Of a stretch of 64,000 nucleotides of DNA, positions 53,359 to 64,000 are shown in pieces. Every line of letters begins with the position of its first letter. Position 1 is the stretch's first letter. The stretch comes from Alloascoidea africana (lineage: Eukaryota > Ascomycota > Alloascoideomycetes > Alloascoideales > Alloascoideaceae): NCBI GenBank assembly GCA_030581615.1, contig JAKTTT010000013.1, forward strand, positions 1 to 64,000, in the 5' to 3' direction. A program made the position numbers and the translations under genes. The notes beneath the pieces were generated by a model. The model ran no database searches. It worked only from the letters and a program-made list of their open reading frames with translations, and had not been told where the DNA came from.

Positions 53359-55110
53359 ATGTCTTCGTCTTCGTCGTCGTCTTCCCCAACCCTGAGTTCC
53401 TCAAGGCGAGCCAATCCTTCTTCATCTGCTTCGAGCTCGTCCAGCTCCATGAACACTCTCAACACCCTCAACACTGCAAATTCTTCACTCGAGTACCTCC
53501 CCAGCCTAACCACGTCTCTTTCGAGTTTCGATGCCACTGTCACGTCGCCCAGTACGAGTGGTACCACGCCTGCTTACACGCCGCACCTATCACCTCGTCT
53601 CATTCCCTCCTCTGGTGCTCTTCACGACCTGAAACCGCTGACTCCCTACCATCAGACAAACAACAACTCATTCTTGTCTGTAAACAGTTTCAACAGTAAT
53701 AGTGGTAGTAGCAATAATAATAGCACCAATGCTTTTGAAACAAGGGTGAATCCTTTCAAGTCGAACCCACTTTCGCGTGTAGCCTCTTGGCCTACAAAGC
53801 ATTTGAGTCTGGATGCAGTCACTGAAAATCTGACAAAGCTAACACTGAATTCTGCTTCGACTCAAAACAGCAACAACAACAACAACAACCAGTCGATTCT
53901 TTTCTCGCCTCCTCCTACTATTAGTATATCAACCCAATCCAAATGGGTCATTGTATTGGTAGGTCTGCCAGCCACGGGCAAATCCACAGTAACAAAGCAG
54001 TTACTCAAGTTTATGCACGATACCCTCTCCAGTCCCAATTCTAATTCTGTCCCCGTTCCCGTTCCCGTTCCATCCACTCCTCCATCTTTGAACAATGTTG
54101 AATCCAACGAGTTCAATTTTAAAGCTCAAATCTACAATGCAGGTCAGGTTAGAAGAGAGATGGAATCCGATTATGAAAAGCAAGATGCAGATTTCTTCAA
54201 CTTTAAAAATGAAAGGGCAAGTCAACGACGCGAATTATATGCGAAATTGGCCCTTGAACGCCTTCTCGATGATCTTGTGAATACAAATCTGACATGTGGG
54301 TTTTTCGATGCAACCAATTCCACTGTCAAGAGGAGAAGTCGTATTCTCACAACTGTGGAAGAGACCAGTCTTCGATGCAAAACGAGAATAAATACAATTT
54401 TCTTCAACATCAAATGTACATCTCCATCAATCTATGCCTACAACATTCTTTCAAAAGCACAGAGTCCCGATTATTTGAATAAAGATAAACATGAGGCTAT
54501 AAAAGATTTTATCAAACGTGCTGAAAACTACCGCCGAGGTGCCGAAATCATTACAAAAGGTGAAGTTTCTCGTAGTAATGCCCTTTACCTTTTCTTTAAA
54601 AACCTTGGTGAATCGGTTCATATTATCAAAGGTGGAGACTTTGATCAATTTAACAAAAAATTTAATGACCTGATTAATGAAACAGTTAATCGGAAAAGCT
54701 GTTGTCTTTCTCCTATTCAAGATAGGAATGATGAAGAGGATGAATCTCAAGATGAATCTTTTACAACTGTATCTAATGACTTTGAAACTAAACTGGACCC
54801 AGGTGCACCAACAGCAGCAGCAGCAGCGGCAGCAGCGGCAGACGGTGATGGTGATGGTGATGAGGAGCCAGTCGAGATTCTAGTTGAAGAGATGCTTGAT
54901 GATACCTATAATGGCAATGACAATGATGACTCAAACATAAAGACAATCTACAGCTTTAGAGACGACCCAGTCTGGCAAACTGTTGAGAGGTTTGCTACCG
55001 ATTACATGCAATTGGAAGAGGCTTCTAGACAAACCTACATGACTGGAGTTGTTCGACTTCAAATTGAGAGTCCCATTTTCTTGAGACATGTCAAGGAACT
55101 GTTTACATGA
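53359..55110 (+). CDS. 6-phosphofructo-2-kinase-like protein
   Basis: Single-exon protein of 583 residues from the ATG at 53359. Residues 1-190 are Ser/Asn/Thr-rich. A 6PF2K domain follows from about 193: the P-loop VGLPATGKSTVTKQL (about residue 200), YNAGQVRREM, DFFNFKNERASQRRELY and CGFFDATNSTVKRR, all typical of the family. It would make fructose-2,6-bisphosphate, an activator of glycolysis, from fructose-6-phosphate and ATP. No phosphatase domain with an RHGE motif follows; instead there is an acidic, Ala-run-containing tail and a helical end (YMQLEEASRQTYMTGVVR). It is therefore kinase-only, like yeast Pfk27 or YLR345W; which of these is closest I cannot say. Confidence 0.83.
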   Translation: MSSSSSSSSPTLSSSRRANPSSSASSSSSSMNTLNTLNTANSSLEYLPSLTTSLSSFDATVTSPSTSGTTPAYTPHLSPRLIPSSGALHDLKPLTPYHQTNNNSFLSVNSFNSNSGSSNNNSTNAFETRVNPFKSNPLSRVASWPTKHLSLDAVTENLTKLTLNSASTQNSNNNNNNQSILFSPPPTISISTQSKWVIVLVGLPATGKSTVTKQLLKFMHDTLSSPNSNSVPVPVPVPSTPPSLNNVESNEFNFKAQIYNAGQVRREMESDYEKQDADFFNFKNERASQRRELYAKLALERLLDDLVNTNLTCGFFDATNSTVKRRSRILTTVEETSLRCKTRINTIFFNIKCTSPSIYAYNILSKAQSPDYLNKDKHEAIKDFIKRAENYRRGAEIITKGEVSRSNALYLFFKNLGESVHIIKGGDFDQFNKKFNDLINETVNRKSCCLSPIQDRNDEEDESQDESFTTVSNDFETKLDPGAPTAAAAAAAAADGDGDGDEEPVEILVEEMLDDTYNGNDNDDSNIKTIYSFRDDPVWQTVERFATDYMQLEEASRQTYMTGVVRLQIESPIFLRHVKELFT

Positions 55111-56545
55111 TGAGCATCCACCCATCCATCCATCCGCACACACATACTTTTTCCCTTTTTTTTTATCTTATTGCATTGACGTACTTTTGTGTTGTTTGTT
55201 TTGTTGATTTTTGAACATCATATACATATTCTTATTCTTATGTCCAGGTATTGACTACCATGTTTTAAGTTTTTTCAAGTTTTTTATTTCTTCTACATAT
55301 CATCATATCTCTCTCGTTTGCTCTTTACTTACTATATTATTACTACTTTAGGGTTCCTTTCGTTGGTTATCTGGTTATGTTTTTTATAAAAAATGTGGAA
55401 ATGGGCCAGCTGGCCGAATGAAGTGGACTTAATGACGATGAAAAATCAGGGATTTTTTTTTTTTTTCACATACAAAAAAAGCTTTTTTGATGTTTCTTTT
55501 TAAATGTTTTGTTTTGTTTTGTCGTTGTTTTACTTTGCTGATTTTTTGATTATCCACGCAGCTAGCTCGTACTATTTGCGATTTGATGACTCGAACTGGA
55601 ACACATACGGGACAAGCAATCGCAAAAATTCCAGAGAAAAAAAGAAAGATATAGATTTAGAAACACAAATGCAAGACAAAAAAAAATAATAATGGACATG
55701 TAAACAAAAGGGCAATGGAACTGGCTGGCCTGGTTTTCAAAAACAAAAAAGTACATTTTGATGCTTTTTTTACCACTTTGTGCATTTGAAATTTTTCGAC
55801 ACATGTCGGTGAAACCAGAATGAAGCAGTGCCATCTATCGAGTACGTTGAATAACAAGAAGATTCTGACATGACACAGTTTTTGAACTGCGTGCGTGCCA
55901 ATTAATTTTCTCCAACAAGAGAAAAAAAACTAGTCATAGAAAGTAATCAATCGCATGCATTTTGTCTATTTATTATCATTATCATCGCCACGGGTTTTTT
56001 TTTTTTTTACCTTTTTGTTTTGGCTTTTTTTTTCTCTCTCGAGATTCTTTTTTGTCCTGACAATAGACTTTGGAAAGATATTTAGAAAAGAATTAAATAT
56101 TGTTCTGTAAATAGTTCATTTGACACACAGTCTGTTGATAAGGAGGAACGGGGAAGAAAAATCAATTGGTTTTGGCCTTGCCCTGCCTTGTCCTACCAAC
56201 ATGTGTCTTATAATTACAAAATTTGCCAGTACCCAGGAATCTTGACCGTGATGCATCATTGTCACTTGTTCGGTAATCAAAGCACTTTAATTAGTAGATG
56301 GCAATGGCGATGGCATTGCTGATAAAGAACAATTGACAAATTGAAACCTGGAATTGGAAAATGATGCAGATAAGAATCACGTACCGTGGTACCCAAACAA
56401 AAACGAAGAAGAGAGAATGCTTAACCTGTCAAGCATGTTTTTTGTTCGTTTGTAGTTTCAATAGAAATGATCAAGTGTCCGTGCTTTGCCTGTAAAGGCA
56501 AGTCTAGCTCTTTTGTGACTGAAGCATGATACAAGGATTAACAAA

Positions 56546-56569
56546 GATGAGATGAGATGAGATGAGATG
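56546..56569. repeat. GATGA pentamer repeat
   Basis: Four perfect GATGA units and a partial fifth in non-coding DNA. Confidence 0.88.
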
Positions 56570-57025
56570 CCACTTTCACTTACAACTACACCCGTCCCCG
56601 TCTATTTTTTGTTCTTTTCACAGTTTCAACTGGCTAAGGAAGAAACGATACGTTACTGTTTGATTAGTATAGATTCGAGATTGATGACGTTTCTGGTGCG
56701 CCAGCAATGGGTGCTCGTGCCTCCAGTGTTGCCAATGAGCTGTCCTCCATCTTCTCTTCAAGTCTACGAGTAACGAGTCCACGATAGATTGTTACAGAAT
56801 GTTCTATACCGGTTATAGAGTATCAAATGTATCTACCAACCAGCCCTATTCTGATGTCAGCACCAACACCCCTTCTTCACCGCTTCCACCACACAGAAGA
56901 AAGAGGATTACAAACCATCGCTTTTTAGACTCAAGGTTTCCGGTCTAGTCGTGAGCTGGGACCAGTCTAAAAATAGGCGACTCGGGCAGACACTGGGGCC
57001 ACGGCCGATTCCTGGATGAAAAAAC

Positions 57026-57070
57026 AAGCGTAAAAACGTAAAAAGCGTAAAAGCGTAAAAGCGTGAAAAC
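57026..57070. repeat. GCGTAAAA tandem repeat in the CHS3 promoter
   Basis: Five diverged units of the GCGTAAAA/ACGTAAAA type, 455-500 bp upstream of the CHS3 start. Confidence 0.8.
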
Positions 57071-57200
57071 GGCGAGATGGGGATCGCCTACGCAGAACAC
57101 GCTCAAGGCGCCGCCAGCCACGACTCGCTTTAAAGTTGTCGTGAAACGCAAAAAATCCACCGCAGGACATGGCCGAGCACGCTAGACCGGACTGGGAATG

Positions 57201-57230
57201 GCAATGCTGCTGGCAATGCTGCTGGCAATG
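57201..57230. repeat. 12-bp tandem repeat in the CHS3 promoter
   Basis: Two and a half perfect copies of GCAATGCTGCTG. Confidence 0.88.
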
Positions 57231-57370
57231 GCGAAGGCCAGCATCATCGCCACGGACAGTGCCACGGAGGCCTCACTGCCCAGCCCATGGAGTGTTTTCT
57301 GAAAAGCTGCGAACTGGGCTGCTGTTTGAGGATGCGGATGCGGCCCGAGTGCTGCTGGTCTGTGTTCTTG

Positions 57371-57376
57371 CACGTG
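57371..57376. promoter_or_regulatory. CACGTG box upstream of CHS3
   Basis: CACGTG 150 bp upstream of the CHS3 start codon; a bHLH/Cbf1-type site by motif only. Confidence 0.45.
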
Positions 57377-57525
57377 ATATCAAAACTCGGGCCAGTCAGG
57401 GGGTGTTGGCCTGGCGGCTGAAACATTTTTAGCAGGGTGCTCCATCACACACCTGGCGTTGTTCCACTCTCTACTCTCCATCCCATTCTCTCTCGCTTTT
57501 TCTTTCTCGTCCACCACTCCAAGAA

Positions 57526-60500
57526 ATGGCTTCTGGTATGCCCCCCTGCTTCTCTCGTGGCCTTCCCGTTCGGTCCTCTGGGCTTGGTCCCAAACCTCTA
57601 TCGCGATCGGAATCGAGATCGAGATCGAGATCGGGACCTTGGCCTTGGTCTTGGCCTATGGCCTATGGCCTGGCACGTACACTTCACTAACCTCCTCCTG
57701 TTCTAGGCGCTGACGATTTTGGAAGAACCCCCTACAATGAGTTTGACGAAGAGCTGGGCCCTTATGGTGGCCCCGGAGGTGCAACCGAGTTAACAAAGAA
57801 AAAGTCTCTCATTAGGCCAGAGCGCCAGCGGATAGATGAAAGTCACCCCCAATACCACTACGCCCAGCGGGCCGCACAAAACTCAGACAGAATCCAGATC
57901 CAGCCTTCCTCGACTGGGAACGATCCTACTTTCTCCCCAACTTCAGATTACCATCACCCTTACGGCGGTGCCCAACCCACTGCTGACGATGGAATCCCCC
58001 TTCAGGCCTTGTCGGGTTCAGGCGTGCCCCAGTTGGTACTTCAGGATGAACATGGGGAGAGGGCCAGACCAAAAAGTCCCGTATACAACTCGAACCTTGA
58101 CGCAGCTGCCCAACCAGCTGAAGGGCGCGCCGTGGGCTTCGAACCAGATCGACTTGCTTCTGCCGATGAAAGGGGGCGAGAAGCTTACGGTCTGAATGAC
58201 GAGCACGATGGAAATGGAAATGGAAATGGAAATGGAGGTGGCCCAAATCAAAATGCGGAAGTGCATCGGACTCTAACGCGACGAGCCACCGTGAAACCTA
58301 CTAAATCAAGTCAACCTTCTGATTTCCCTTCCGCTTGGGTCATTTACTGCTGGGCCCTGACCTTCTGGGTCCCAACTCCCCTAATGAGACTTTGTGGAAT
58401 GCCCGATAAAGATCGACAAATGGCCTGGAGAGAAAAAATTGGTCTCGTCTCCATCATCCTCATGCTGGCCACTTTTGTGGCATACCTGACCTTTGGTTTC
58501 ACAAAGACCGTCTGTTCAAACCCGAAGCAAAAATTCAGAGTAAATTCGCTAAACGGACAATATCTCATAATAAATGGAAGAGGTTATGACCTGTCTGCGT
58601 CAGAACACCCAAAGGCAGCTGGAATCCTAGAAAAAAGTAACGTTTTGTACCCCCCTGTCAACGCAGGTGGCCAAGATGCCTCATTTCTCTTCCAGAATGT
58701 GAACCACCATTGTAAAGGACTAATCAAACCAAAATCTGGCGCTACAATTCCAAATAACGGCAAGGATGAGATGGCATGGTATTTCCCCTGTCGACCTTTC
58801 AACCAGGACGGCTCGTCAAAACCTAATTTCACTGAAAAGTATTATGAAGGATGGGCATGCCACACGAGTACAAAGTCCAGAAAAGCTTACTACAAATTGA
58901 AGGTCACTGGTCAGATCTATTTCAACTGGGATGATGTTCGAAATTCTACCAGAAATTTGATTGTTTATAATGGAGATGTTCTGGACTTGGACCTGCTGGA
59001 TTGGTTAGAGACTGACCAACTCACATATCCTTCCAAATTTGACGACCTGAAAAACGACAAAAAAATCCATGGTCGTGACGTTTCTTTGCAATTGGCCTCC
59101 ACTTCAAGAGATCGCCAAATCGCCCAATGTCTTAGCGAAATCATCAAAGTCGGTGTTGTGGATTCGAAAACAATAGGTTGTATTGCAAGTCAAGTCGTTT
59201 TGGTAGTTTCTCTCGTGTTTATTCTCTCGTTGGTCGTTATTAAATTCCTCTTTGCCTTGTACTTTAGATGGTTTGTTAGTGGTCGCCAAGGCGCATACTA
59301 CATGGATAACAAAACAATGAACAAGCGTGCAAATGAAGTCGAAGACTGGAGTGAAAACCCTTTCACTCCGGGTCCCATGAGAACTGTGAAAGGTTTGGGT
59401 AACGAGAGCAGAAGCAATTCTGGTTTTGGATCTAAGAACAAGTATGGCACCTCCCAAAATAGTACTGGTACATTGACCACTATGGGCACTCAACTAGCGG
59501 CTCTGGCATCCAAGAACAGCGCTGGTGCAAGGAAATCTTCTTTCTACACTGGAGGAGGAGCCGCTGCTGGTGCTTCACAATCAAGAGGCTCTTTTTTTGT
59601 TGGTGATCAGAATGAGGACTCGATGTATAGTACGAATCCTTTTGATGGTCAAGGAATGAACAACGTTGGAAGAGTTGGTCAACATGCACTTTCTCAGGAC
59701 TTGTTACACCCCAAAGTGTTGGCCCAACCTCCTGTAGAGTTCCAGCCTTATGGTTATCCATTGGCTCATACAATGCTACTGATTACGGCCTATTCCGAAT
59801 CTATTGATGGTTTGAGAACAACCTGTGACTCTCTAGCCACAACCGATTATCCAAACTCCCATAAAATGTTGTTGATCATTTGTGATGGTCTGATCAAAGG
59901 TTCCGGTAACGATGAAACCACTCCCGATATCTGTCTTTCCATGATGGAGGATTTCCTTATTCCAAAGGACCAGGTCATGCCCCACTCGTACGTTGCCGTT
60001 GCCCAAGGTTCCAAGAGACACAATATGGCCAAAGTTTATGCTGGTTTCTACAAATATGACGATAGTACTGTACCACCCGATAAGCAACAGCGTGTCCCAG
60101 TTGTGTTGATTGTCAAATGCGGAACCCCAGCGGAGGAAGGAAATGCAAAGCCAGGAAACAGAGGTAAACGTGATACACAGATTATTTTGATGAGTTTCCT
60201 CCAGCATTTGATGTTTGATGAGCGAATGACCGAGTTGGAATATGAGATTTTGTGCAATATTTGGGGTATAACGGGAATTTTCGCAGACCTTTATGAAATT
60301 GTTCTCATGGTTGACGCAGATACAAAAGTGTTCCCGGATTCCGTTACACATATGGTCGCGGAGATGGTTAAGGACCCCCAAATCATGGGTCTTTGTGGAG
60401 AAACCAAAATTGCAAACAAGACTCAGAGTTGGGTCACTGCAATTCAGGTCTTTGAGTACTATATTTCCCATCATCAAGCAAAAGCCTTTGAGTCCATCTT

Positions 60501-61539
60501 TGGTGGTGTCACTTGTTTACCCGGTTGTTTCTGTATGTATCGAATCAAATCTCCAAAAGGTCCTAATGGATATTGGGTCCCTATTCTCTCGAATCCTGAT
60601 ATTGTTGAAAGATATGCCGATAACGTGACGAACAATTTACACAAGAAGAATCTGTTGTTGCTTGGTGAAGATCGATACTTGACATCTTTGATGTTGAGAA
60701 CGTTCCCCAAGAGGAAACAGGTGTTTGTTCCAAAAGCCGCTTGTAAAACAATTGTCCCCGATGAGTTCAAAGTTTTGCTTTCACAACGGCGTAGATGGAT
60801 TAATTCCACAGTTCATAACCTGATGGAATTGATTTTGGTAAAGGATCTTTGTGGTGTTTTCTGTTTCTCTATGCAGTTTGTCGTCTTTATCGATTTGGTC
60901 GGTACCTTGGTGCTCCCAGCAGCCATTGCGTTTACCTTTTATGTTATCGGTGTCGCTGCATCGGATATTGAAAATGCCAAAATGTCAATTATCTTGTTGG
61001 CTCTTATCTTGGGTCTTCCAGGTGTGTTGATTGTCGTCACAGCAAGTAGACTTTCCTATGTTCTTTGGATGTTTGTCTATCTTCTTGCCCTACCTATTTG
61101 GAATTTTCTTTTGCCAACCTATGCGTATTGGAAATTTGACGATTTCTCTTGGGGTGAAACGAGAACAATTGCCGGTGGTGCTGCTGCGAATAAAGGTCAT
61201 GACACTGGAGATGGTGAATTTGATTCTTCACATATTGTAATGAAGAGATGGAGAGATTTTGAAAGAGAACGACGAAGAGATGCATACATTTCCCAGCCCC
61301 AGGCAGCTTGGGATCCATCACAACAACAGCAACAGCAACAACAACCTTTGCAAAGTGGACAGAATAGCGATGAGGAAGGAGATCGGATCATGTTTAATAG
61401 CGATCAAAAGGCAGGTGATTTGGCATATGGTGATGCTGTCAGAACGGGCAGTAGTAGTAGTGGCGAGTATACTCCTTATGGAGGTGGAGTGGATGATGAT
61501 GAACAGGGTTATACATATGATCGCAAAAACCGATTATAG
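57526..61539 (+). CDS. CHS3: Chitin synthase, class IV (Chs3)
   Basis: Exons 57526-57535 and 57707-61539 give 1280 residues. The spliced start is MASG-ADDFGRTPYNEFDEE. SLIRPERQRIDESHPQYHYA follows and matches the N-terminus of yeast Chs3. Two membrane segments lie at about 210-265 (YCWALTFWVP, then LVSIILMLATFVAYLTFGF) and one near 500. The GT2 catalytic region carries VDADTKVFPDS (about 871), CLPGCFCMYRIKSP, GEDRYLTSLM (about 989) and QRRRW (about 1029). A C-terminal membrane bundle follows (about 1050-1140). Chs3 makes most cell-wall and bud-neck chitin from UDP-GlcNAc at the plasma membrane and cycles through chitosomes. The N- and C-terminal tails and the 540-620 loop are low-complexity. 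Confidence 0.96.
57536..57706 (+). other. CHS3: Intron of CHS3 (171 nt, repeat-bearing)
   Basis: Donor GTATGC, branch CACTAAC and acceptor TTCTAG. The longest intron in the window. It contains GAGATC hexamer repeats (57611-57634) and CTTGG/GGCCTATG repeats after them. Confidence 0.9.
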
Positions 61540-64000
61540 AAAGGCGGAAATCTCGATCGTTTTATAAAAATGGGGAAAATTTTATTCCATTTTATCTGAT
61601 TTGTAACTGCAAAGTTTTGAAAGAAGAAAAATCATGCTATATTGACTTCTATTTTATTTTATTTTTTTGTCTACTCCTTATTATTTTATTATTTTGACAG
61701 CGTTTGTTTTTATTTTCTCGTAGTATATTTCTCTTGAAAAAAGAAAAAAAGGACTCCCTTTTTTCCCTAAATAAGTTTACATTTTAAGGCATATAACTAA
61801 CTGTTTTATTCATTGACCATTTTTTAAGTACAAGAATTTTGTTTATAGAAATTTAGCATTGCATTAAACAGTAATTGTTCATTTTCATTCACAGTCTCAG
61901 TCTCAGTCTCGGTTTGAGATCTATCCAAAGTGTTGTTTTACCTTTTGGTTCCTTTGATAGAAAGTTTTGATCCTTCTCGGAATATAATGCAAATGCAAAT
62001 GTAGATGCAACACAGTACTATCGCTTTTGATGCATGCACATCGGAATATTTTACTTGTTATTAAAAGAATGAAAATCACAAGACTGTGTTGTAACATAAA
62101 TATTTGAAATCTGATACGTTTACCATGGAGGAGAGGGGCAAATCAAAACGGGGAATAAACATTTCGGGGGGAACATATAGATACTGGGCTCTTCTTTTGA
62201 TTCCTCGGTATGTCTATGAGCCTGTCTTTGTTTTGTTTTGTTTTGCTTTGTTTGGACCCGTTCAAGAGGTAGAAAATGACTGGAGTTATTTCAAACCAAG
62301 AAAAAAATATAACAAGTCATGAGTAATAGTCCTGTATAAGAAAACTAAAACAAGTTCTTAAAATAAGCCCTTGAAGATGTATTTTTAGATAATGGCAAGG
62401 TCTAGAGAAAGGATCAGGCCTAGACAAATATGAATATGATATAGACATTGAAAATGCTTGTTGTTTCTATCTTAAGAATTTGATGTGCCAATCGGAATCC
62501 GTCTCGCAATCCTAATACAAAGGCTCTAACGATATGATCTAAGAGTAGCCTAATAAATGATTGGATAGATTTGAAAGCTTCAGCTTCGGCTTTTACCGCG
62601 CGATCAAAGCACGTTCTCATCTATTCAAATTAATGATCTGGATTATTAGAATTTAGACTGAAAACATTTTGGTGGAATATGAGAACATGCTTTGTGATCT
62701 AGTTGTATCTATTCTTTCAGTAAGAAATAGCTTCGTAACATGTCAAATAATCCTTCTCTAAGCTGGACGAGTGGGCGCAGTTCTCCAACATTGGTCTCCC
62801 ATAAATAAAAAAATATCAGATCTTACACTGCCTGAAGAGAAACCAAGCCATAATTAGCATTACGTTAAGAATAGAGAATAGAGAATAAAGAATAAAGGAT
62901 GTGCTATCTGTTTTGACGATCTAAAATCGCTTTTGAGGGGTAGAATTTGCAAACCTTTCTCTTCTCAGAAACAAAGTACATCGCAATAAGTTTGACAACA
63001 TTTTTTGCTTACCAATCTAAGAAACACCACAATTTCTTGGGAAAGAAGCCCATGAGTATGTATTATAGGTATCTATGAAACCAAAACCCATAATGTACTT
63101 CATATATGAGTGGGCGAGAGTACACTTGAGTTGGCCCTTGTTCCTAGCTTCCTTTGACATTCAACACATCTTTAAGACCCAACCACATAAAACATCTATT
63201 TGCTAATAGTTTTACTAGAATCTCCAGATATTTATGTATCTTATTTATATGTCTTAGTTTCCAACAAGTGCCGCATCGCCGAATAATCAATTCAGTCCCC
63301 ATGGACAGACCGATAGATTGCCACATTTTTACCTCTATCTGCTCATCCACGATTTTTTAAACCTGAAGATGTCGAGAATCCTCTGAAAAAGGAGAAGTTC
63401 TTTCTTTTAATCTTGTCCTTTTGGTCCTCTGGTTCTTGGTAAGTGTTTTATTTTGCCCTCTAAAGTTATTCCACTTTGGCACTCAGGAGAGCTCCCTGAA
63501 ACATGAATTACCAAGTTCCTGTCTTTGTACCTGGTAAATAGCACTACGAAAGGATATTGAAAAGCTACTATGATATCAGGAGATTTGATCTTTCATATGT
63601 ATAGATCGTGGGATAGAGCTTGTGGCTGTTTATTTGTAGCCAAAGAGACCCACGAGTCGACCTCTCATGATCGTCAAGTACTAACATTTGAAATTTGCTC
63701 TTTACTCAGCCAGCTATATATTTATGAAAATGTTGGTTCCTTTAAAGACCGGTATCTTCATCATCCCATCCCTTATCAGTAGTCTTGAACCCCAAACTGT
63801 GGCAGACTGGACTTTGAATACCAACTGCCTATCCGTCCAAAGGCTAGCAGAGGAGAATGGCCATATTGTCAAAACAGAAAACTAAGGGAAAAAATCTTTA
63901 ATCAAACAGGCCAAAAATAAACTCTACCAAAGTCCTTTCTTTGACTGAAGTTAATTCAGATTAGCAGGACGACTTGAGCGCATCTTTTATTCTTGCCTTT
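61540..64000. other. AT-rich right end without a recognised gene
   Basis: About 2.5 kb after CHS3. The first 250 bp are T-rich 3' flank. The remaining frames are 60-72 codons and resemble nothing known. Small repeats of AGAATA type lie near 62867-62897. No tRNA or element was found. In texture it resembles the left end of the window. Confidence 0.55.

Larger units (their letters stand above)
55111..57525. other. Long intergenic region upstream of CHS3
   Basis: This 2.4-kb stretch has no supported gene. The left part is the AT- and T-rich 3' flank. The right part (from about 56.9 kb) is GC-rich with tandem repeats and overlapping short frames on both strands, and includes a CACGTG box. It is best read as the CHS3 promoter. 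Confidence 0.6.

Noticed and set aside
57437-57713. Frames across the CHS3 start region
   Set aside because: They run through the CHS3 intron; the spliced N-terminus fits the Chs3 family instead.
1-64000. Transposons, LTR elements, virus-derived genes or CRISPR arrays
   Set aside because: No transposase, reverse transcriptase, integrase or capsid-like frame and no long terminal or regularly spaced repeats were seen on either strand.

Overview
This is a 64 kb piece of a budding-yeast nuclear chromosome (Saccharomycotina). The predicted proteins are recognisable yeast proteins: Pbs2, Chs3, Gdh2, Erg20, Lrg1, Pmi40, Nop16, Isa1, Duf1, Oca4 and a Ypk3-like kinase. CTG falls at conserved leucines in ERG20 and PMI40, so the CTG-Ser clades are unlikely. 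Nine of the 18 gene models need introns (12 in all). These introns are 49-171 nt, cluster near the 5' end, and usually carry CTAAC 5-25 nt before the 3' AG. That architecture, the many introns, a peroxisomal SCP2 ending in SKL and an MFAP1-type splicing factor fit an early-branching lineage (the Yarrowia/Dipodascus/Trichomonascus/Lipomyces side) better than Saccharomyces itself. The genus cannot be named from the sequence.

Layout. 1-5.8 kb: AT-rich, no credible gene. 5.8-6.6: ECM13-like acidic protein (+). 8.9-12.3: DUF1/WDR48-like WD40 protein (+). 13.6-14.7: unrecognised acidic protein (+). 15.2-16.5: MFAP1/Spp381 (-). 16.9-18.6: Ypk3/S6K-like AGC kinase (+). 18.9-19.9: pyridoxal-reductase-like AKR (-). 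20.6-22.2: PMI40 (+). 22.3-23.1: NOP16 (-). 23.9-25.9: TBC RabGAP (+). 26.3-27.2: ISA1 (-). 28.3-32.8: LRG1 (+). 33.3-34.8: EamA-type transporter (-). 35.5-36.0: SCP2 (-). 36.2-37.7: OCA4 (-). 38.1-41.4: GDH2 (-). 43.6-44.8: farnesyl diphosphate synthase family (-). 48.4-49.1: unrecognised Ser-rich protein (+). 50.4-52.9: PBS2 (-). 53.4-55.1: 6-phosphofructo-2-kinase (+). 57.5-61.5: CHS3 (+). 61.5-64 kb: no gene.

There is no operon-like organisation; neighbours are mostly divergent or convergent pairs. Several genes touch the cell wall and stress response: PMI40 (mannose supply), CHS3 (chitin), LRG1 (Rho1 GAP), PBS2 (HOG MAPKK) and the Ypk3-like kinase (TOR output). Others serve core metabolism: GDH2, the FPPS-family enzyme, PFK-2, ISA1 and SCP2. 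This proximity is probably incidental. No tRNA, rRNA, CRISPR array, transposon, LTR element or virus-derived coding region was found.

The most interesting points are: an FPPS-family enzyme altered at a chain-length residue and in its second Asp-rich motif; a Pbs2 with no PxxP motif in its N-terminal half and a long C-terminal tail; a GC-AG intron in GDH2; a 21-nt internal exon in PMI40 and 10- and 16-nt first exons in CHS3 and SCP2; two 60-nt introns that keep the frame open if retained, one in a splicing-factor gene; and many short minisatellites in the GC-rich intergenic DNA.
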